NCBI GenBank assembly: GCA_913030825.1 | Contig: CAJWCU010000007.1 | Coordinates: forward strand, 120,250 to 184,249 | DNA length: 64,000 nt | Source: an uncultured Rhodospirillaceae bacterium | Lineage (GTDB): Bacteria > Pseudomonadota > Alphaproteobacteria > Rhodospirillales > Casp-alpha2 | Reading direction: 5' to 3' | Part shown: piece by piece, positions 25,982 to 36,381 of the stretch | Layout: each line of letters opens with the position of its first letter | Position numbering within the stretch: position 1 is the stretch's first letter | Translations under genes and position numbers: made by a program | The notes under the pieces: generated by a model | What the model was told of the DNA's origin: nothing | The model's input: only the letters and a program-made list of their open reading frames with translations | Database searches by the model: none

Positions 25982-26392
25982 ATGGCCCGCGTTACGGTCG
26001 AAGATTGCGTTCTGAAAATCCCCAACCGCTTTGAGCTGGTCATGCTCGCGGCCCAGCGCGCCCGTCACATTTCCGCAGGTGCGCCGCTCGCCGTCGACCG
26101 CGACAACGACAAGAACCCGGTCGTCGCATTGCGCGAGATCGCCGAGGAAGCGGTCGAGCTTCCCGAGCTGGAAGAATCCCTCATCAAGGGCCTGCAGAAA
26201 TACGTGCAGATCGAGGAATCGATCGAAGACCTGGACCCGGCCATTCCCGAGCCAATGCAGCTCATGACCGCCGGCGAAGCCGCCCCGTCCGGCGACGGCG
26301 ACGACACTTTGGACGTGGACGACGGCGCGGAGCCTGCTACCATGGGGGCCGATGTTGTGTTCCAGGACGCGGACATCCCGCACGAAGACTAA
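25982..26392 (+). CDS. rpoZ: RNA polymerase omega subunit
   Basis: Omega assists folding of the beta-prime subunit and, with beta-prime, forms a ppGpp site in Proteobacteria. The start [27 protein letters not shown] is diagnostic. At 136 aa it is longer than E. coli omega (91 aa) through an acidic tail rich in Asp and Glu (about 75-136), common in Alphaproteobacteria. A GGAGG ribosome-binding site precedes the ATG. The (p)ppGpp enzyme gene follows 72 bp downstream, an order conserved across Proteobacteria. Confidence 0.96.
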   Translation: MARVTVEDCVLKIPNRFELVMLAAQRARHISAGAPLAVDRDNDKNPVVALREIAEEAVELPELEESLIKGLQKYVQIEESIEDLDPAIPEPMQLMTAGEAAPSGDGDDTLDVDDGAEPATMGADVVFQDADIPHED

Positions 26393-26464
26393 GGCCTTCC
26401 GCGAAAAGAAGTTTCCCACCATTGCCGGTGTCGTCCTGGACTGTTTTGAAAGGGACGCCGTCAG

Positions 26465-28633
26465 GTGATCCGCCAGTTCGAACTTGTTGAACGGGTCAAG
26501 GCCTACGATCCCAATGCGGACGAGGTCGGGATCAATGGCGCCTACGTATTCGCCATGAAGGCGCATGGGTCGCAATTGCGGGCCTCGGGCGATCCGTATT
26601 TCTCGCACCCGATCGAGGTCGCGGGCATCCTCACCAACTATCGCGTCGACAGCGCGACCATCGAAACGGCGCTGTTGCACGACACCATCGAAGACACCCC
26701 GGCGACGCTGGACGACATCAAGTCCCACTTCGGCAACGAGGTGGCGCAACTGGTCGACGGCGTCACCAAGCTGACCCGTATCGAATATCAAAGCGACCGT
26801 GAAAAGCAGGCGGAGAACTTCCGTAAGCTGGTCCTCGCCATGTCGGAGGACATTCGCGTCCTGCTGGTCAAGCTGGCCGACCGGCTGCACAACATGCGCA
26901 CCCTTCACTACATCAAGAAGGATGAAAAGCGCCGCCGCATCGCCATGGAAACCATGGAAATCTATGCGCCGCTGGCGGAACGCATCGGCATGCAGGAAAT
27001 CAAGACCGAGCTTGAGGATCTTGCCTTCGCCGAAATCAATCCGGAAGCGCGCCGCGCCGTGGTCAAGCGGTTGGAAACCCTTCGCGATCAGGGTGGCGAA
27101 CTGGTGCCCAAGATCATCGGCGAGTTGTCGGAAACGTTGAAGGAAAATGGCATCGAGGCTGAAGTCCACGGTCGGGAAAAGACGCCTTATTCGATCTGGC
27201 GCAAGATGCAGAAGCACGACGTCGGCTTCGAACAGCTTTCCGACATCATGGCGTTCCGCATCATCGTGAACAGCATCGAGGACTGCTACAAGGCGCTGGG
27301 CGTCGCCCATAACGCCTATCGGGTCGTGCCCGGGCGGTTCAAGGACTACATCTCCATGCCGAAGCCGAACGGCTATCAATCGCTACACACCGGCGTGTTC
27401 GGCCCGCATCAGCAGCGCATCGAACTGCAGATCCGCACCCGCAAGATGCACGAGGTCGGCGAATTCGGCGTCGCAGCCCATTGGAACTACAAACAGGGCA
27501 TCCCCAATCAGGACGGCGTCACGCAATACCGTTGGCTGCGTGAACTGCTGGATATTCTGGAGCACGCCGCCGATCCGGAAGAAGTTCTGGAGCATTCCAA
27601 GATGGAAATGTTCCAGGATCAGGTGTTCTGCTTCACGCCCCGGGGCGACCTGATCAACCTGCCGCGCGGTGCGACCACGGTCGATTTCGCCTATGCCGTC
27701 CATTCCGAGGTCGGCGATCACTGTGTCGGGGCCAAGATCAACGGCAAGATGATGCCGCTGCGCACGGAACTCAGGAACGGCGACCAGGTCGAAATCGTCA
27801 CGTCCAAGGCGCAGACGCCCAACCCGACCTGGGAACGTTTCGTCGTGACCGGCAAGGCGCGCGCCCGTATCCGGCGATTTGTGCGCCTGCAGGAGCGCGA
27901 GGAATACGAAAAGCTGGGCCGCTCGATCCTGCTGCGGACGTTCAAGGAAGCGGACTTCGACCTGACGGACAAGGGCATCTCTGGCGTCCTCAAGAAGCTG
28001 GGGCAATCGACGGAAGAAGACCTCTACGTCGCCGTCGGCCTGGGGCATCTGCCGGGCCGCGACGTGTTGGAAGCCGTTTATCCGCGCGCTAAGAAGCAGA
28101 CGAAAAAGGGCCAGGACGACGAACGTGTCGTGCCCCTGGCCGAGGCCCGCAACCGCAAGCGCAGCCGCGAGAAGGGCGAGGGCGGGGTCCCCATTCAGGG
28201 GCTGATCCCCGGCATGGCCATGCATTTCGCCGGCTGTTGCCATCCGTTGCCGGGCGACCGTATCGTCGGGATCGTCACCACCGGGCGCGGCGTCACCGTC
28301 CACACTATCGATTGCGATACCCTGGAAGGTTACGGGGATGAGCCGGAACGCTGGCTCGACCTCGCCTGGGACCGGGACGAGGCGCAGCACGAACTGCATG
28401 TCGGCCGGGTCCATGTCACCGTCGCCAACGCGCCGGGCAGCCTGGGCGATCTGTCGACCATGATCGCCAAGAACGACGGCAATATCTCGAATCTGAAGAT
28501 CATCAACCGGTCGACCGATTTCTTCGACATGCTGATCGATGTCGAGGTTCGCGACGTCAAGCATCTAACCGATATCATCGCCGCCCTAAGGGCGTCGCCG
28601 GCGGTCAATTCCGTCGAACGTTCGCGCGGCTGA
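26465..28633 (+). CDS. rsh: Bifunctional (p)ppGpp synthetase/hydrolase (RSH)
   Basis: Makes and degrades the stringent-response alarmone. Domain order: HD hydrolase (about 30-180, His48 and His72-Asp73 in HDTIEDT, so the hydrolase site is intact), synthetase (about 230-345, with [16 protein letters not shown] and GYQSLHTGV), TGS (about 390-450, [24 protein letters not shown]), helical and zinc-type region ([12 protein letters not shown]), and a C-terminal ACT domain (about 645-722). The start is a GTG with AAAGGGA upstream. As the only RSH seen here, bifunctionality fits the single-RSH pattern of Alphaproteobacteria. Confidence 0.96.
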   Translation: MIRQFELVERVKAYDPNADEVGINGAYVFAMKAHGSQLRASGDPYFSHPIEVAGILTNYRVDSATIETALLHDTIEDTPATLDDIKSHFGNEVAQLVDGVTKLTRIEYQSDREKQAENFRKLVLAMSEDIRVLLVKLADRLHNMRTLHYIKKDEKRRRIAMETMEIYAPLAERIGMQEIKTELEDLAFAEINPEARRAVVKRLETLRDQGGELVPKIIGELSETLKENGIEAEVHGREKTPYSIWRKMQKHDVGFEQLSDIMAFRIIVNSIEDCYKALGVAHNAYRVVPGRFKDYISMPKPNGYQSLHTGVFGPHQQRIELQIRTRKMHEVGEFGVAAHWNYKQGIPNQDGVTQYRWLRELLDILEHAADPEEVLEHSKMEMFQDQVFCFTPRGDLINLPRGATTVDFAYAVHSEVGDHCVGAKINGKMMPLRTELRNGDQVEIVTSKAQTPNPTWERFVVTGKARARIRRFVRLQEREEYEKLGRSILLRTFKEADFDLTDKGISGVLKKLGQSTEEDLYVAVGLGHLPGRDVLEAVYPRAKKQTKKGQDDERVVPLAEARNRKRSREKGEGGVPIQGLIPGMAMHFAGCCHPLPGDRIVGIVTTGRGVTVHTIDCDTLEGYGDEPERWLDLAWDRDEAQHELHVGRVHVTVANAPGSLGDLSTMIAKNDGNISNLKIINRSTDFFDMLIDVEVRDVKHLTDIIAALRASPAVNSVERSRG

Positions 28634-28682
28634 AACCACATGTTATCAACAAGTTACGAATCCGGATTCAGGTAGAACTTCA

Positions 28683-29438
28683 ATGACTAATAACCTTCGG
28701 CTCGGCGTCAACATCGACCATGTCGCGACCATCCGAAACGCCCGCGGCGGCGGCCACCCGGACCCCGTGCGCGCGGCCCGCGCCGCGGCCCTGGCCGGGG
28801 CCGACGGGATCACGGCGCACCTGCGTGAAGACCGCCGTCACATTTCCGACGATGACATGGAGCGTCTGGCCCATCAGATCGACCTGCCGCTGAACTTCGA
28901 GATGGCGGCGACGGACGAAATGCTGGAAATCGCCCTGCGGCACAAGCCGCATGCCGCCTGCATTGTCCCGGAAAAGCGCGAGGAACGGACGACGGAAGGC
29001 GGCTTGGACGCCGCCGGCGGTTTCGACAGCCTGAAACCCTTTGTCGATGCCCTGGGCGAGGCGGGCATCCGCGTCTCCCTGTTCATCGAGGCCGATGTGA
29101 AGCAATTGGACGCCGCCAAGGCCCTGGGTGCCCCCGTGGTCGAGCTTCACACGGGCGCCTACTGTGACGCCACCCCACACGATCGTGAGGCGCAGCTGGC
29201 CCGCGTGATTGAGGCCGCCGCCCATGCCGATGCCATCGGTCTGGAATGCCACGCCGGACACGGCCTGACGTTCGACACGGTCGGGCCGATCGCGGCCATT
29301 CCGACCATCGTCGAATTGAATATCGGGCATTTCCTGATCGGCGAGGCGATCTTTGGTGGCCTGGAGAGTGCCATCAAGCGGATGCGCGCCCTGATGGATC
29401 AGGCGCGAGCGCAAGCGACCGGCGAACGGTCGGCCTAG
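28683..29438 (+). CDS. pdxJ: Pyridoxine 5'-phosphate synthase
   Basis: TIM-barrel enzyme that joins 1-deoxyxylulose 5-phosphate and 3-amino-2-oxopropyl phosphate to form pyridoxine 5'-phosphate. Signature segments are [16 protein letters not shown] at the start, [22 protein letters not shown] and [15 protein letters not shown]. 251 aa, normal length. It lies 49 bp after rsh and 34 bp before acpS, in the conserved pdxJ-acpS-lepB order. Confidence 0.97.
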   Translation: MTNNLRLGVNIDHVATIRNARGGGHPDPVRAARAAALAGADGITAHLREDRRHISDDDMERLAHQIDLPLNFEMAATDEMLEIALRHKPHAACIVPEKREERTTEGGLDAAGGFDSLKPFVDALGEAGIRVSLFIEADVKQLDAAKALGAPVVELHTGAYCDATPHDREAQLARVIEAAAHADAIGLECHAGHGLTFDTVGPIAAIPTIVELNIGHFLIGEAIFGGLESAIKRMRALMDQARAQATGERSA

Positions 29439-29472
29439 GCCCCGTGATGCGCCGACGGACGCCCGCTATTCC

Positions 29473-29883
29473 ATGATCATCGGCATCGGTACGGATCTCT
29501 GCGATATCCGCCGCATCGAACGGACGCTGGACCGGTTCGGTGACCGCTTCGTTCAGCGCCTGTTCGCCGAGGGTGAACAGAAAAAGGCCTTCCGGCGCCA
29601 GAATCCGGCCTCGAGCTTCGCCCAGAGCTTCGCCGCCAAGGAAGCCTGTTCCAAGGCCTTGGGCACCGGGTTCCGTCAGGGTGTGTTCTGGCGCGACATG
29701 GTGGTCGCGAATCTGCCGACGGGGCAGCCCTATATGCTGATCACCGGGGGGGCCAAGGTGCGGTTGGACAAGCTGACGCCGCCCGGCATGACGGCGCAGG
29801 TCCATGTCTCCCAGACCGACGAATATCCCATGGCGCACGCGATGGTCATCATATCCGCCATCCCCGAAGGCACGGGCGGGTAG
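29473..29883 (+). CDS. acpS: Holo-[acyl-carrier-protein] synthase
   Basis: Transfers the 4'-phosphopantetheine arm from CoA to acyl carrier protein, activating fatty-acid synthesis. The metal-binding aspartate is in IIGIGTDLCDIRRIE near the start, and the SSFAQSFAAKEACSKALGTGF segment holds the catalytic Glu/Lys. 136 aa, typical. It precedes lepB by 149 bp, a gap with its own candidate promoter. Confidence 0.96.
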   Translation: MIIGIGTDLCDIRRIERTLDRFGDRFVQRLFAEGEQKKAFRRQNPASSFAQSFAAKEACSKALGTGFRQGVFWRDMVVANLPTGQPYMLITGGAKVRLDKLTPPGMTAQVHVSQTDEYPMAHAMVIISAIPEGTGG

Positions 29884-29914
29884 GGGGCCGGGCGCCTCGG
29901 GATAAGGAAGGCGC

Positions 29915-29943
29915 TTGACCTTTGACGCTGAGCCGCGTTTAGT
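29915..29943 (+). promoter_or_regulatory. Candidate sigma-70 promoter for lepB-rnc-era
   Basis: TTGACC (29915-29920) and TTTAGT (29938-29943) spaced by 17 bp, 89 bp upstream of lepB. The -35 is strong and the -10 weak. Confidence 0.4.
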
Positions 29944-30032
29944 CCGCCAACCGGTCGATACAGCGGCCGGTGGCGCCATAGATACCCCACAGACACCCCA
30001 GCACGACCTGGGAAAATCACGGAAAACAGCAG

Positions 30033-30764
30033 ATGAGCGGCGACAAATCCGGAGGCCTCTGGGATACCATTAAGACGGTCGGCTACGCGATCCTGATCGC
30101 GTTGGTGGTCCGCACCTTCGCCTATGAGCCGTTCAACATTCCGTCTGGCTCCATGCTGCCGACGCTGCTGATCGGCGACTATCTGTTCGTCTCGAAATTT
30201 TCCTACGGGTATTCCAAGCATTCGCTGCCGTTCTCGCTGCCCCTGATCCCGGGGCGCGTAATGGAATCGATGCCTGAGCGCGGCGACGTGATGGTCTTCA
30301 AGCTGCCGTCGGACAACAAGACCGACTTCATCAAGCGGATCGTCGGCCTGCCCGGTGACGAAATCCAGGTCACGGGCGGCATCCTGCACATCAACGGCAC
30401 ACCCGTGGAGCGCAAGCGGGTCGAGGATTTCGTCTCGACCGACGACTTCGGCACGACCCGGCGGGTGCCGCGCTTCATCGAAACCCTGCCCAACGGGGTG
30501 CAGCACTACATCCTCGAGGAATCCGACAACGATCCGATGGATAACACGCGGGTCTACAAGGTGCCCGAGGGCATGTTTTTCGCCATGGGCGACAATCGCG
30601 ACCGGTCGAACGATTCCCGCTACGGCGATGTCGGCTTCATTCCGGCGGTGAACTTGGTGGGCCGGGCCGAATTCCTGTTCTTCTCCACCGCGGGCGACCT
30701 GTGGAAGCCCTGGAAATGGCCTGAAACCGTGCGTTTCAGCCGCATCTTCCAGGGCATTGAATGA
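30033..30764 (+). CDS. lepB: Signal peptidase I
   Basis: Inner-membrane protease that removes signal peptides from exported proteins. One N-terminal transmembrane segment (about 13-28) precedes the catalytic Ser40 in FNIPSGSMLPTL; the general-base Lys101 is in FIKRIVGLPGDE, and the later box GDNRDRSNDSRYGDVGF is intact. 243 aa. The stop overlaps the start of rnc by 4 bp, so translation is coupled. Confidence 0.97.
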   Translation: MSGDKSGGLWDTIKTVGYAILIALVVRTFAYEPFNIPSGSMLPTLLIGDYLFVSKFSYGYSKHSLPFSLPLIPGRVMESMPERGDVMVFKLPSDNKTDFIKRIVGLPGDEIQVTGGILHINGTPVERKRVEDFVSTDDFGTTRRVPRFIETLPNGVQHYILEESDNDPMDNTRVYKVPEGMFFAMGDNRDRSNDSRYGDVGFIPAVNLVGRAEFLFFSTAGDLWKPWKWPETVRFSRIFQGIE

Positions 30765-31453
30765 GCGGCGGCGACGCAACCAAGCGCCTTTCGGCCCTGC
30801 AGGATCGCCTGGGCCACCGTTTCGACGATCCATCCCTTTTGAAGCAGGCGCTGGCGCATGCCTCGGGGCAGTCGGATCGCCTGAATTCCAATGAACGGCT
30901 TGAGTTTCTGGGCGACCGGGTATTGGGCCTGGCCGTCTCGGCGCTGCTCTACGAACGCTTCCCCGACGAGACCGAGGGCGAGCTGGGCTATCGCTTCACC
31001 GCCCTGGTGCGCAAGGAAACCCTGGCGGAGGTCGCGCGTGACCTGGGTCTGGCCGATTGTCTGCGCCTGTCGCCGGGGGAAAAGGCCGGGGGCGGGGCCG
31101 ATAATCCGTCGATCCAGGCCGATGCCTGCGAGGCATTGCTCGGCGCGATGTTTCTGGACGGCGGGTTCGCGCCCGCTGCCGATTTCATCCGCCGCCATTG
31201 GGAAGCCCGCGCCGATGCCCACCAAGGCCCCCTGAAGGATGCCAAGACACGGTTGCAGGAACGTTGTCAGAAAGCGGGCCTGAGCCTGCCCGGCTATGCC
31301 GTCACGGACCAGACCGGCCCCGACCACGCACCGACCTTCACCATCACCGTCACGGTCGAAGGCCGGGCCCCTCAGACCGGTACCGGCGGTGCCAAACAGG
31401 AAGCCGAACAGGCCGCCGCCCAGGCCATGCTCGATACCTGGAGCAAGACATGA
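30761..31453 (+). CDS. rnc: Ribonuclease III
   Basis: Double-strand-specific endoribonuclease for rRNA processing and RNA turnover. The catalytic signature NERLEFLGDRVLGL is at about 44-57, and the second acidic site is ADACEALLGAMFLDGG; the double-stranded RNA-binding domain covers about 155-230. 230 aa. It overlaps lepB at its start and era at its end (both by 4 bp), a tight lepB-rnc-era unit conserved in Proteobacteria. Confidence 0.97.
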   Translation: MSGGDATKRLSALQDRLGHRFDDPSLLKQALAHASGQSDRLNSNERLEFLGDRVLGLAVSALLYERFPDETEGELGYRFTALVRKETLAEVARDLGLADCLRLSPGEKAGGGADNPSIQADACEALLGAMFLDGGFAPAADFIRRHWEARADAHQGPLKDAKTRLQERCQKAGLSLPGYAVTDQTGPDHAPTFTITVTVEGRAPQTGTGGAKQEAEQAAAQAMLDTWSKT

Positions 31454-32367
31454 ACGACACCACGAACGACAGCGGCCAGACCCGTGCCGGCTTTATCGCC
31501 ATTCTGGGGGCTCCCAACGTCGGTAAATCGACGCTGGTGAACCGCCTTGTTGGCGCCAAGGTCTCCATCGTCTCGCCAAAGGTGCAGACCACGCGAACCC
31601 GCGTGCTGGGCATCTTCATCAAAGACAACGCTCAGGTCATCCTGATCGACACCCCCGGTATCTTCGAACCCAAGGGCCGCCTCGACCGCGCGATGGTCGC
31701 CGCCGCCTGGTCCGGGGCCAAGGACGCCGACGCGGTCGCCTTGCTGATTGACGCCAAGGCCGGGATCGACAAACGGTCGCAGGCGATCATCGACCGGCTT
31801 CAGGAAGAGAACCGCAAAGCCTACCTGATCCTCAACAAGATCGACATCGTCGCCAAACCGGCGCTGCTGGAACTGGCGCAGAAGCTGATGGATACGGGCA
31901 TCTTCACCGATTGCTTCATGGTGTCCGCCAATACGGGCGACGGCGTCGCCGATCTGGCCCAGACCTTCGCCGATGCCGTGGCGGAAGGGCCCTGGCTCTA
32001 TCCCGAGGACGAGATTTCCGACATGCCGGCCCGCCTTCTGGCGGCCGAGATCACACGCGAGAAGCTGTTCCTGGAACTGCATCAGGAGCTTCCCTACAAG
32101 CTGACCGTCGAGACCGAGGACTGGGAGCAGCAGGCCGACGGATCGGCCCGCGTGCATCAGGCGATCTTCGTTGAACGCGACAGTCAGAAGGGCATCGTCC
32201 TGGGCAAGGGCGGGGCGATGATCAAGAAGATCGGCGCCGCCGCGCGCGCCGAGTTGCAGGATCTGCTCGATCAGAAAATCCACCTGTTCGTCCACGTGAA
32301 GGTGCGTGGCAAGTGGCAGGACGACCGCGAACGCTACGCCGAATGGGGCCTGGACTTCGACGCTTGA
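31450..32367 (+). CDS. era: GTPase Era
   Basis: Ribosome-assembly GTPase acting on 16S rRNA. The G1 motif is GAPNVGKST, G3 is DTPG, G4 is NKID, and the C-terminal KH domain has VLGKGGAMIKKIG. 305 aa from the ATG at 31450, which overlaps the rnc stop; a longer frame starting at 31198 lies inside rnc and is not used. Coupling to RNase III fits joint rRNA maturation. Confidence 0.97.
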   Translation: MNDTTNDSGQTRAGFIAILGAPNVGKSTLVNRLVGAKVSIVSPKVQTTRTRVLGIFIKDNAQVILIDTPGIFEPKGRLDRAMVAAAWSGAKDADAVALLIDAKAGIDKRSQAIIDRLQEENRKAYLILNKIDIVAKPALLELAQKLMDTGIFTDCFMVSANTGDGVADLAQTFADAVAEGPWLYPEDEISDMPARLLAAEITREKLFLELHQELPYKLTVETEDWEQQADGSARVHQAIFVERDSQKGIVLGKGGAMIKKIGAAARAELQDLLDQKIHLFVHVKVRGKWQDDRERYAEWGLDFDA

Positions 32368-32428
32368 CCCCCGGGCCCGATCGCGGTCAAAGGAAAGTGC
32401 TTGAACGAACGGAGCAAGGCATCCCGCC

Positions 32429-33160
32429 ATGGAATGGCATGACCGGGGCTACATCCTGGCGACCCGCAAACACGGCGAAAGTGCCCTGATCGTCAGCGCC
32501 CTGACGGAAAACCGGGGGCGTCAGGCGGGCCTCGTGCGGGGCGGGGCGGGGCGGCGCAAACGGGGTGGCCTGCAGGTCGGCAATCTGGTCACCCTGGATT
32601 GGCGCGGCCGCCTGCCGGAGCATCTCGGCACCCTGACCACGGAAGTCCTGGACTCCCCGGCAGCGGCCTTGCTGGACCGGCCCCTGGGCCTGGCTGTCCT
32701 GACTGCCGCTTGCGCGGTGGCCGAGGCCCTGTTGCCCGAAGGCGAAGAGCATCCCGCCATCTACCACGGCCTGGCGGGCCTCATGGCTGTTCTGGACGAG
32801 CCGGAGCAGGGGGTTCTGCTCGGTTCCGCCTATGTGCAATGGGAAATGGGTGTCTTGGGCGAACTGGGCTTCGGGCTCGACCTCACGGCCTGTGCCGCGA
32901 CCGGCGAGACGGAGAATCTGACCTACGTTTCGCCTAAGTCCGGGCGGGCCGTTTCGACCGCCGCCGGGCGGCCCTACCATGATCGGATGTTGCCCCTGCC
33001 GCCGTTCCTGCGCGGCCCCGGGATCGCCGAAACGACCGAGGAGGTCGTCGCCGGCCTGAAACTGACCGGGTTTTTCCTGGAAAATCACGCTCTTGAGGGA
33101 CGCCCGGGGCGATTGCCCGCGCGCCAGCGTCTGACCGACCGTTTCGCAGTAAAAAAATAA
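32429..33160 (+). CDS. recO: DNA repair protein RecO
   Basis: Mediator of the RecFOR pathway that loads RecA on gapped DNA. The N-terminal OB fold begins MEWHDRGYILATRKHGESALIV, followed by LVRGGAGRRKRGGLQVGN; the helical C-terminal half ends with FFLENHALEGRPGRLPARQRL-type sequence typical of the alphaproteobacterial form. The four-cysteine zinc motif of some RecO proteins is not visible. 243 aa, 61 bp after era. Confidence 0.95.
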   Translation: MEWHDRGYILATRKHGESALIVSALTENRGRQAGLVRGGAGRRKRGGLQVGNLVTLDWRGRLPEHLGTLTTEVLDSPAAALLDRPLGLAVLTAACAVAEALLPEGEEHPAIYHGLAGLMAVLDEPEQGVLLGSAYVQWEMGVLGELGFGLDLTACAATGETENLTYVSPKSGRAVSTAAGRPYHDRMLPLPPFLRGPGIAETTEEVVAGLKLTGFFLENHALEGRPGRLPARQRLTDRFAVKK

Positions 33161-33182
33161 CTCTGATACGGGTAGCGGCGCA

Positions 33183-33212
33183 TTGACCGCACACCCCCTG
33201 AATGTACTATAT
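33183..33212 (+). promoter_or_regulatory. Candidate sigma-70 promoter for parC
   Basis: TTGACC (33183-33188) and CTATAT (33207-33212) with 18 bp between them, 65 bp before parC. CTATAT-type -10 elements are common in Alphaproteobacteria. Confidence 0.5.
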
Positions 33213-33277
33213 CTGGTGCGAATTCAGGCGACCCCGCCCCAGATGCGCGGGAATTCCAGAAAGTAAGGACAGCTTCC

Positions 33278-35527
33278 ATGACCGCGATCACGCCCCCCGG
33301 AGACTTCGGCGACGGAGGAGGGGGGGAAATCCGCGACACTCCCTTGTCCCAGGCGCTGAGCGAGCGCTATCTCGCCTATGCGCTGTCGACTATCGTCTCG
33401 CGGTCGCTGCCCGATGTGCGCGACGGGCTGAAGCCCGTGCACCGGCGGCTGCTCTACGCCATGCGGCTGCTTAAGCTCGACCCGGCGGCCGGGTTCAAGA
33501 AGTGCGCGCGGGTGGTTGGCGACGTCATGGGTAAGTATCACCCCCATGGTGATCAGGCGATCTATGACGCCCTGGTCCGTTTGGCCCAGGATTTCTCCGT
33601 CCGCTATCCGTTGATCGACGGTCAGGGCAACTTCGGCAATATCGACGGCGATAACCCCGCCGCCATGCGTTACACGGAATCGCGCCTGACCGAGATCGCT
33701 TCGGCCTTGCTGGACGGCATCGACGAAGACACCGTCGATTTCCGCCAGACCTACGATGGGGAAGAAGAAGAACCCATCGTTCTGCCCGCCAATTTCCCCA
33801 ACCTGCTGGCCAACGGCGCCACGGGCATCGCCGTCGGCATGGCGACCAACATTCCGCCCCACAACGTGGGCGAACTCTGCGACGCATTGATCCATCTGAT
33901 CAAGTTTCCGAACGCGACTTTCGACAAGCTCTGCGATTTCATTCCGGGCCCCGATTTCCCGACCGGCGGCGTCCTGGTCGAGGACCGGGCCACCGTCGTC
34001 GAGGCGTACAAGACCGGACGCGGCGCCTTCCGCCTGCGTGCCCGATGGCAGATCGAAGACCTGGGCCGGGGGCAGTACGAGATCGTCGTTACGGAAATCC
34101 CCTACCAGATCCAGAAGGCCAAGCTGATCGAGCGGATCGCCGACTTGATCATCGCCAAGAAGCTGCCGATCCTGCAGGACATTCGGGACGAGTCGACGGA
34201 AGAGGTCCGTATCGTCCTGGAGCCCAAGAACCGCGCCGTTGATGCCGAAACCCTGATGGAGCACCTGTTCCGGGAAACGGATCTGGAAATCCGTTTCAAC
34301 ATGAACATGAACGTGCTGGACGCCTCGAACACGCCCGGTGTGATGTCGCTGCGCGAGGTGCTGCAGGCGTTCCTGGATCACCGTCACAAGGTCCTGATCC
34401 GACGCAAGAATTTCCGCCTGGAGAAGATCGAACGACGGCTGGAAATCCTGGGCGGTTTGCTGATCGCTTTCCTCAACCTGGACGAGGTCATCAAGATTAT
34501 CCGCGAGGAAGACGACCCCAAGGCCGTGATGATGAAGCGGTTCGACCTGACCGAAGTTCAGGCCAATGCGATCCTCGACATGCGTCTGCGTCAGTTGCGC
34601 AAGCTGGAAGAAATGGAAATCCGGCGCGAGAACGACGAATTGGGCATGGAACGCAGCGCCATCAAGAAGCTGTTGAAGGACGAGGACGCGCGCTGGAAGG
34701 CGATTTCCGATGAGATCGCCGAAACCAAGAAGGCCTTCGGCCAGAAGACTACCCTCGGCGCCCGGCGGACGGAAATCGCCGGGCCGCCGACCGCCGTCAT
34801 CGTGCCGCTGGAAGCCATGGTCGAGAAAGAGCCGATTACCGTCGTCCTGTCGGAAAAAGGCTGGATCCGTGCCCTCAAGGGGCATGTGGAGCCGGAGACC
34901 GAGGTCAAGTTCAAGGACGGCGATAGCCTCAAGTTCCTGATTCACGGCCAGACCACGGACAAATTCCTGATTTTCGCCACCAACGGCCGGTTCTACACGG
35001 TCGCGGGTGACAAGCTGCCGGGCGGGCGCGGCCATGGCGAGCCGATCCGCCTGATGGTCGATATCCCCAACGGCCACGATCCGATTTCCCTGGCGGTCTT
35101 CGAGACCGGCAAGAAATACATCGTGGCGTCCGACAAGGGGCGCGGCTTCATCGTGCCGTCGGACGACCTGATGGCTCAGACTAAGAACGGTAAGCAGGTC
35201 TTGAACGTGGGTGCCGGGGAAGAAGCGGCGGCGATTTGCGACGTCATGGACGGCGCCGACGCGGTTGCCGTGGTCGGTGAGAACCGCAAGCTCCTAATCT
35301 TCCCCATCGACGAGTTGCCGGAAATGGGCCGGGGCAAGGGCGTGATCCTGCAACGCTACAACAAGGGCGGCCTGTTGGACGTCACGACCATGCGCACAGC
35401 CGAAGGCCTGACCTGGAAATCGGGCGGCACGCGCACGGAAACGGAATTCCAGCAATGGGTCGGCAAGCGGGCGCAGGCGGGCCTCAACGTGCCCAAGGGC
35501 TTCCCCCGGTCGGGCCGGTTCAGCTAA
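33278..35527 (+). CDS. parC: DNA topoisomerase IV subunit A
   Basis: Cleavage subunit of topoisomerase IV, needed to unlink daughter chromosomes. The catalytic tyrosine is Tyr132 in [10 protein letters not shown], and the quinolone-pocket region [18 protein letters not shown] is conserved. The C-terminal half has beta-propeller blades with [16 protein letters not shown] and [12 protein letters not shown] rather than the GyrA box, which supports ParC over GyrA. 749 aa. It closes the folK-parC block and converges on the aminoacyl-transferase gene. Confidence 0.94.
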   Translation: MTAITPPGDFGDGGGGEIRDTPLSQALSERYLAYALSTIVSRSLPDVRDGLKPVHRRLLYAMRLLKLDPAAGFKKCARVVGDVMGKYHPHGDQAIYDALVRLAQDFSVRYPLIDGQGNFGNIDGDNPAAMRYTESRLTEIASALLDGIDEDTVDFRQTYDGEEEEPIVLPANFPNLLANGATGIAVGMATNIPPHNVGELCDALIHLIKFPNATFDKLCDFIPGPDFPTGGVLVEDRATVVEAYKTGRGAFRLRARWQIEDLGRGQYEIVVTEIPYQIQKAKLIERIADLIIAKKLPILQDIRDESTEEVRIVLEPKNRAVDAETLMEHLFRETDLEIRFNMNMNVLDASNTPGVMSLREVLQAFLDHRHKVLIRRKNFRLEKIERRLEILGGLLIAFLNLDEVIKIIREEDDPKAVMMKRFDLTEVQANAILDMRLRQLRKLEEMEIRRENDELGMERSAIKKLLKDEDARWKAISDEIAETKKAFGQKTTLGARRTEIAGPPTAVIVPLEAMVEKEPITVVLSEKGWIRALKGHVEPETEVKFKDGDSLKFLIHGQTTDKFLIFATNGRFYTVAGDKLPGGRGHGEPIRLMVDIPNGHDPISLAVFETGKKYIVASDKGRGFIVPSDDLMAQTKNGKQVLNVGAGEEAAAICDVMDGADAVAVVGENRKLLIFPIDELPEMGRGKGVILQRYNKGGLLDVTTMRTAEGLTWKSGGTRTETEFQQWVGKRAQAGLNVPKGFPRSGRFS

Positions 35528-35554
35528 TCGAGAGACGAAAGCGGAGATCGGGGC

Positions 35555-36301
35555 CTATTCGGCGGCTTCGTCGGAGGTAAACTCGTCGAACGGCAGCCAG
35601 CCGTCGGCCGTATGGACCTCCAGCGGGCGGAACCGGGCCTTGTAGGACATCTTGTTGCAGCCCTCGATCCAGAACCCCAGGTAGACGTAGGGCAACCCTA
35701 AGCGCTTGGCCTCGGTGATCAGCCATAGGATCATAAAGGTCCCCATGCCGCGCTTCGGCTGTTCCGGGTCGAAATAGCTGTAGACCGCCGACAGGCCGTC
35801 GGACAGGCGGTCGGCCAGCATGGCGCCGGTCAGCGTGCCCTTGGCGTCGCGGAACTTGACCAGGAAGGTGTCGATGGGCGTGTCTTCGACCAGGGCCTGG
35901 TAGTCCAGATAATCCATTTTCGACATGTCGCCGCCGGAATGGCGCGACGACTGATAGGTTTGGAACAGGCGGTACTGCTCCTGATCGGCGACCGGCTGCG
36001 ACATGCGCGCGGTCAGATCGGCGTTGGCGTTGCGGATCCGTTTCAGAGACGACCGCATCTCGAAGCCGTCGACGCCGATGCGCACGGCCTTGCAGGCGTC
36101 GCACCCGGGACAGGCCGGGGCATAGACGATGCCGTGGGACCGGCGGAACCCGGCGTAGGACAATTGATCGTGCAGGCGGGTGGCGTCGCGGCCGAACAAT
36201 TCGGTCACCACGCGGCGTTCGACCCGATCCGGCAGATACGGGCAGGGCAGCGGGGCGGTGGCGAAAAAGAACCGCGCGTCGGAGATCGGCTTATGGCGCA
36301 T
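35555..36301 (-). CDS. bpt: Aspartate/glutamate leucyl- or arginyl-transferase (Bpt/Ate)
   Basis: N-degron enzyme of 248 aa that attaches an amino acid from tRNA to proteins starting with acidic residues, marking them for Clp degradation. Family motifs are CPYLPDRVERRVVTELFG, the paired cysteines in APACPGCDACKAVRI, FQTYQSSRHSGGDM and YVYLGFWIEGCNKMSYKARF. Bacterial Bpt members transfer leucine, eukaryote-like Ate arginine; the sequence resembles Bpt. Single leftward gene, convergent with parC. Confidence 0.93.
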   Translation of the reverse strand: MRHKPISDARFFFATAPLPCPYLPDRVERRVVTELFGRDATRLHDQLSYAGFRRSHGIVYAPACPGCDACKAVRIGVDGFEMRSSLKRIRNANADLTARMSQPVADQEQYRLFQTYQSSRHSGGDMSKMDYLDYQALVEDTPIDTFLVKFRDAKGTLTGAMLADRLSDGLSAVYSYFDPEQPKRGMGTFMILWLITEAKRLGLPYVYLGFWIEGCNKMSYKARFRPLEVHTADGWLPFDEFTSDEAAE

Positions 36302-36381
36302 GATCTATCCCTGCATATCGATCTTGGCGCATTTGATGAAACGCGCCGACCAAGCCCCCCAATGCTTGATCCGTCATGCCA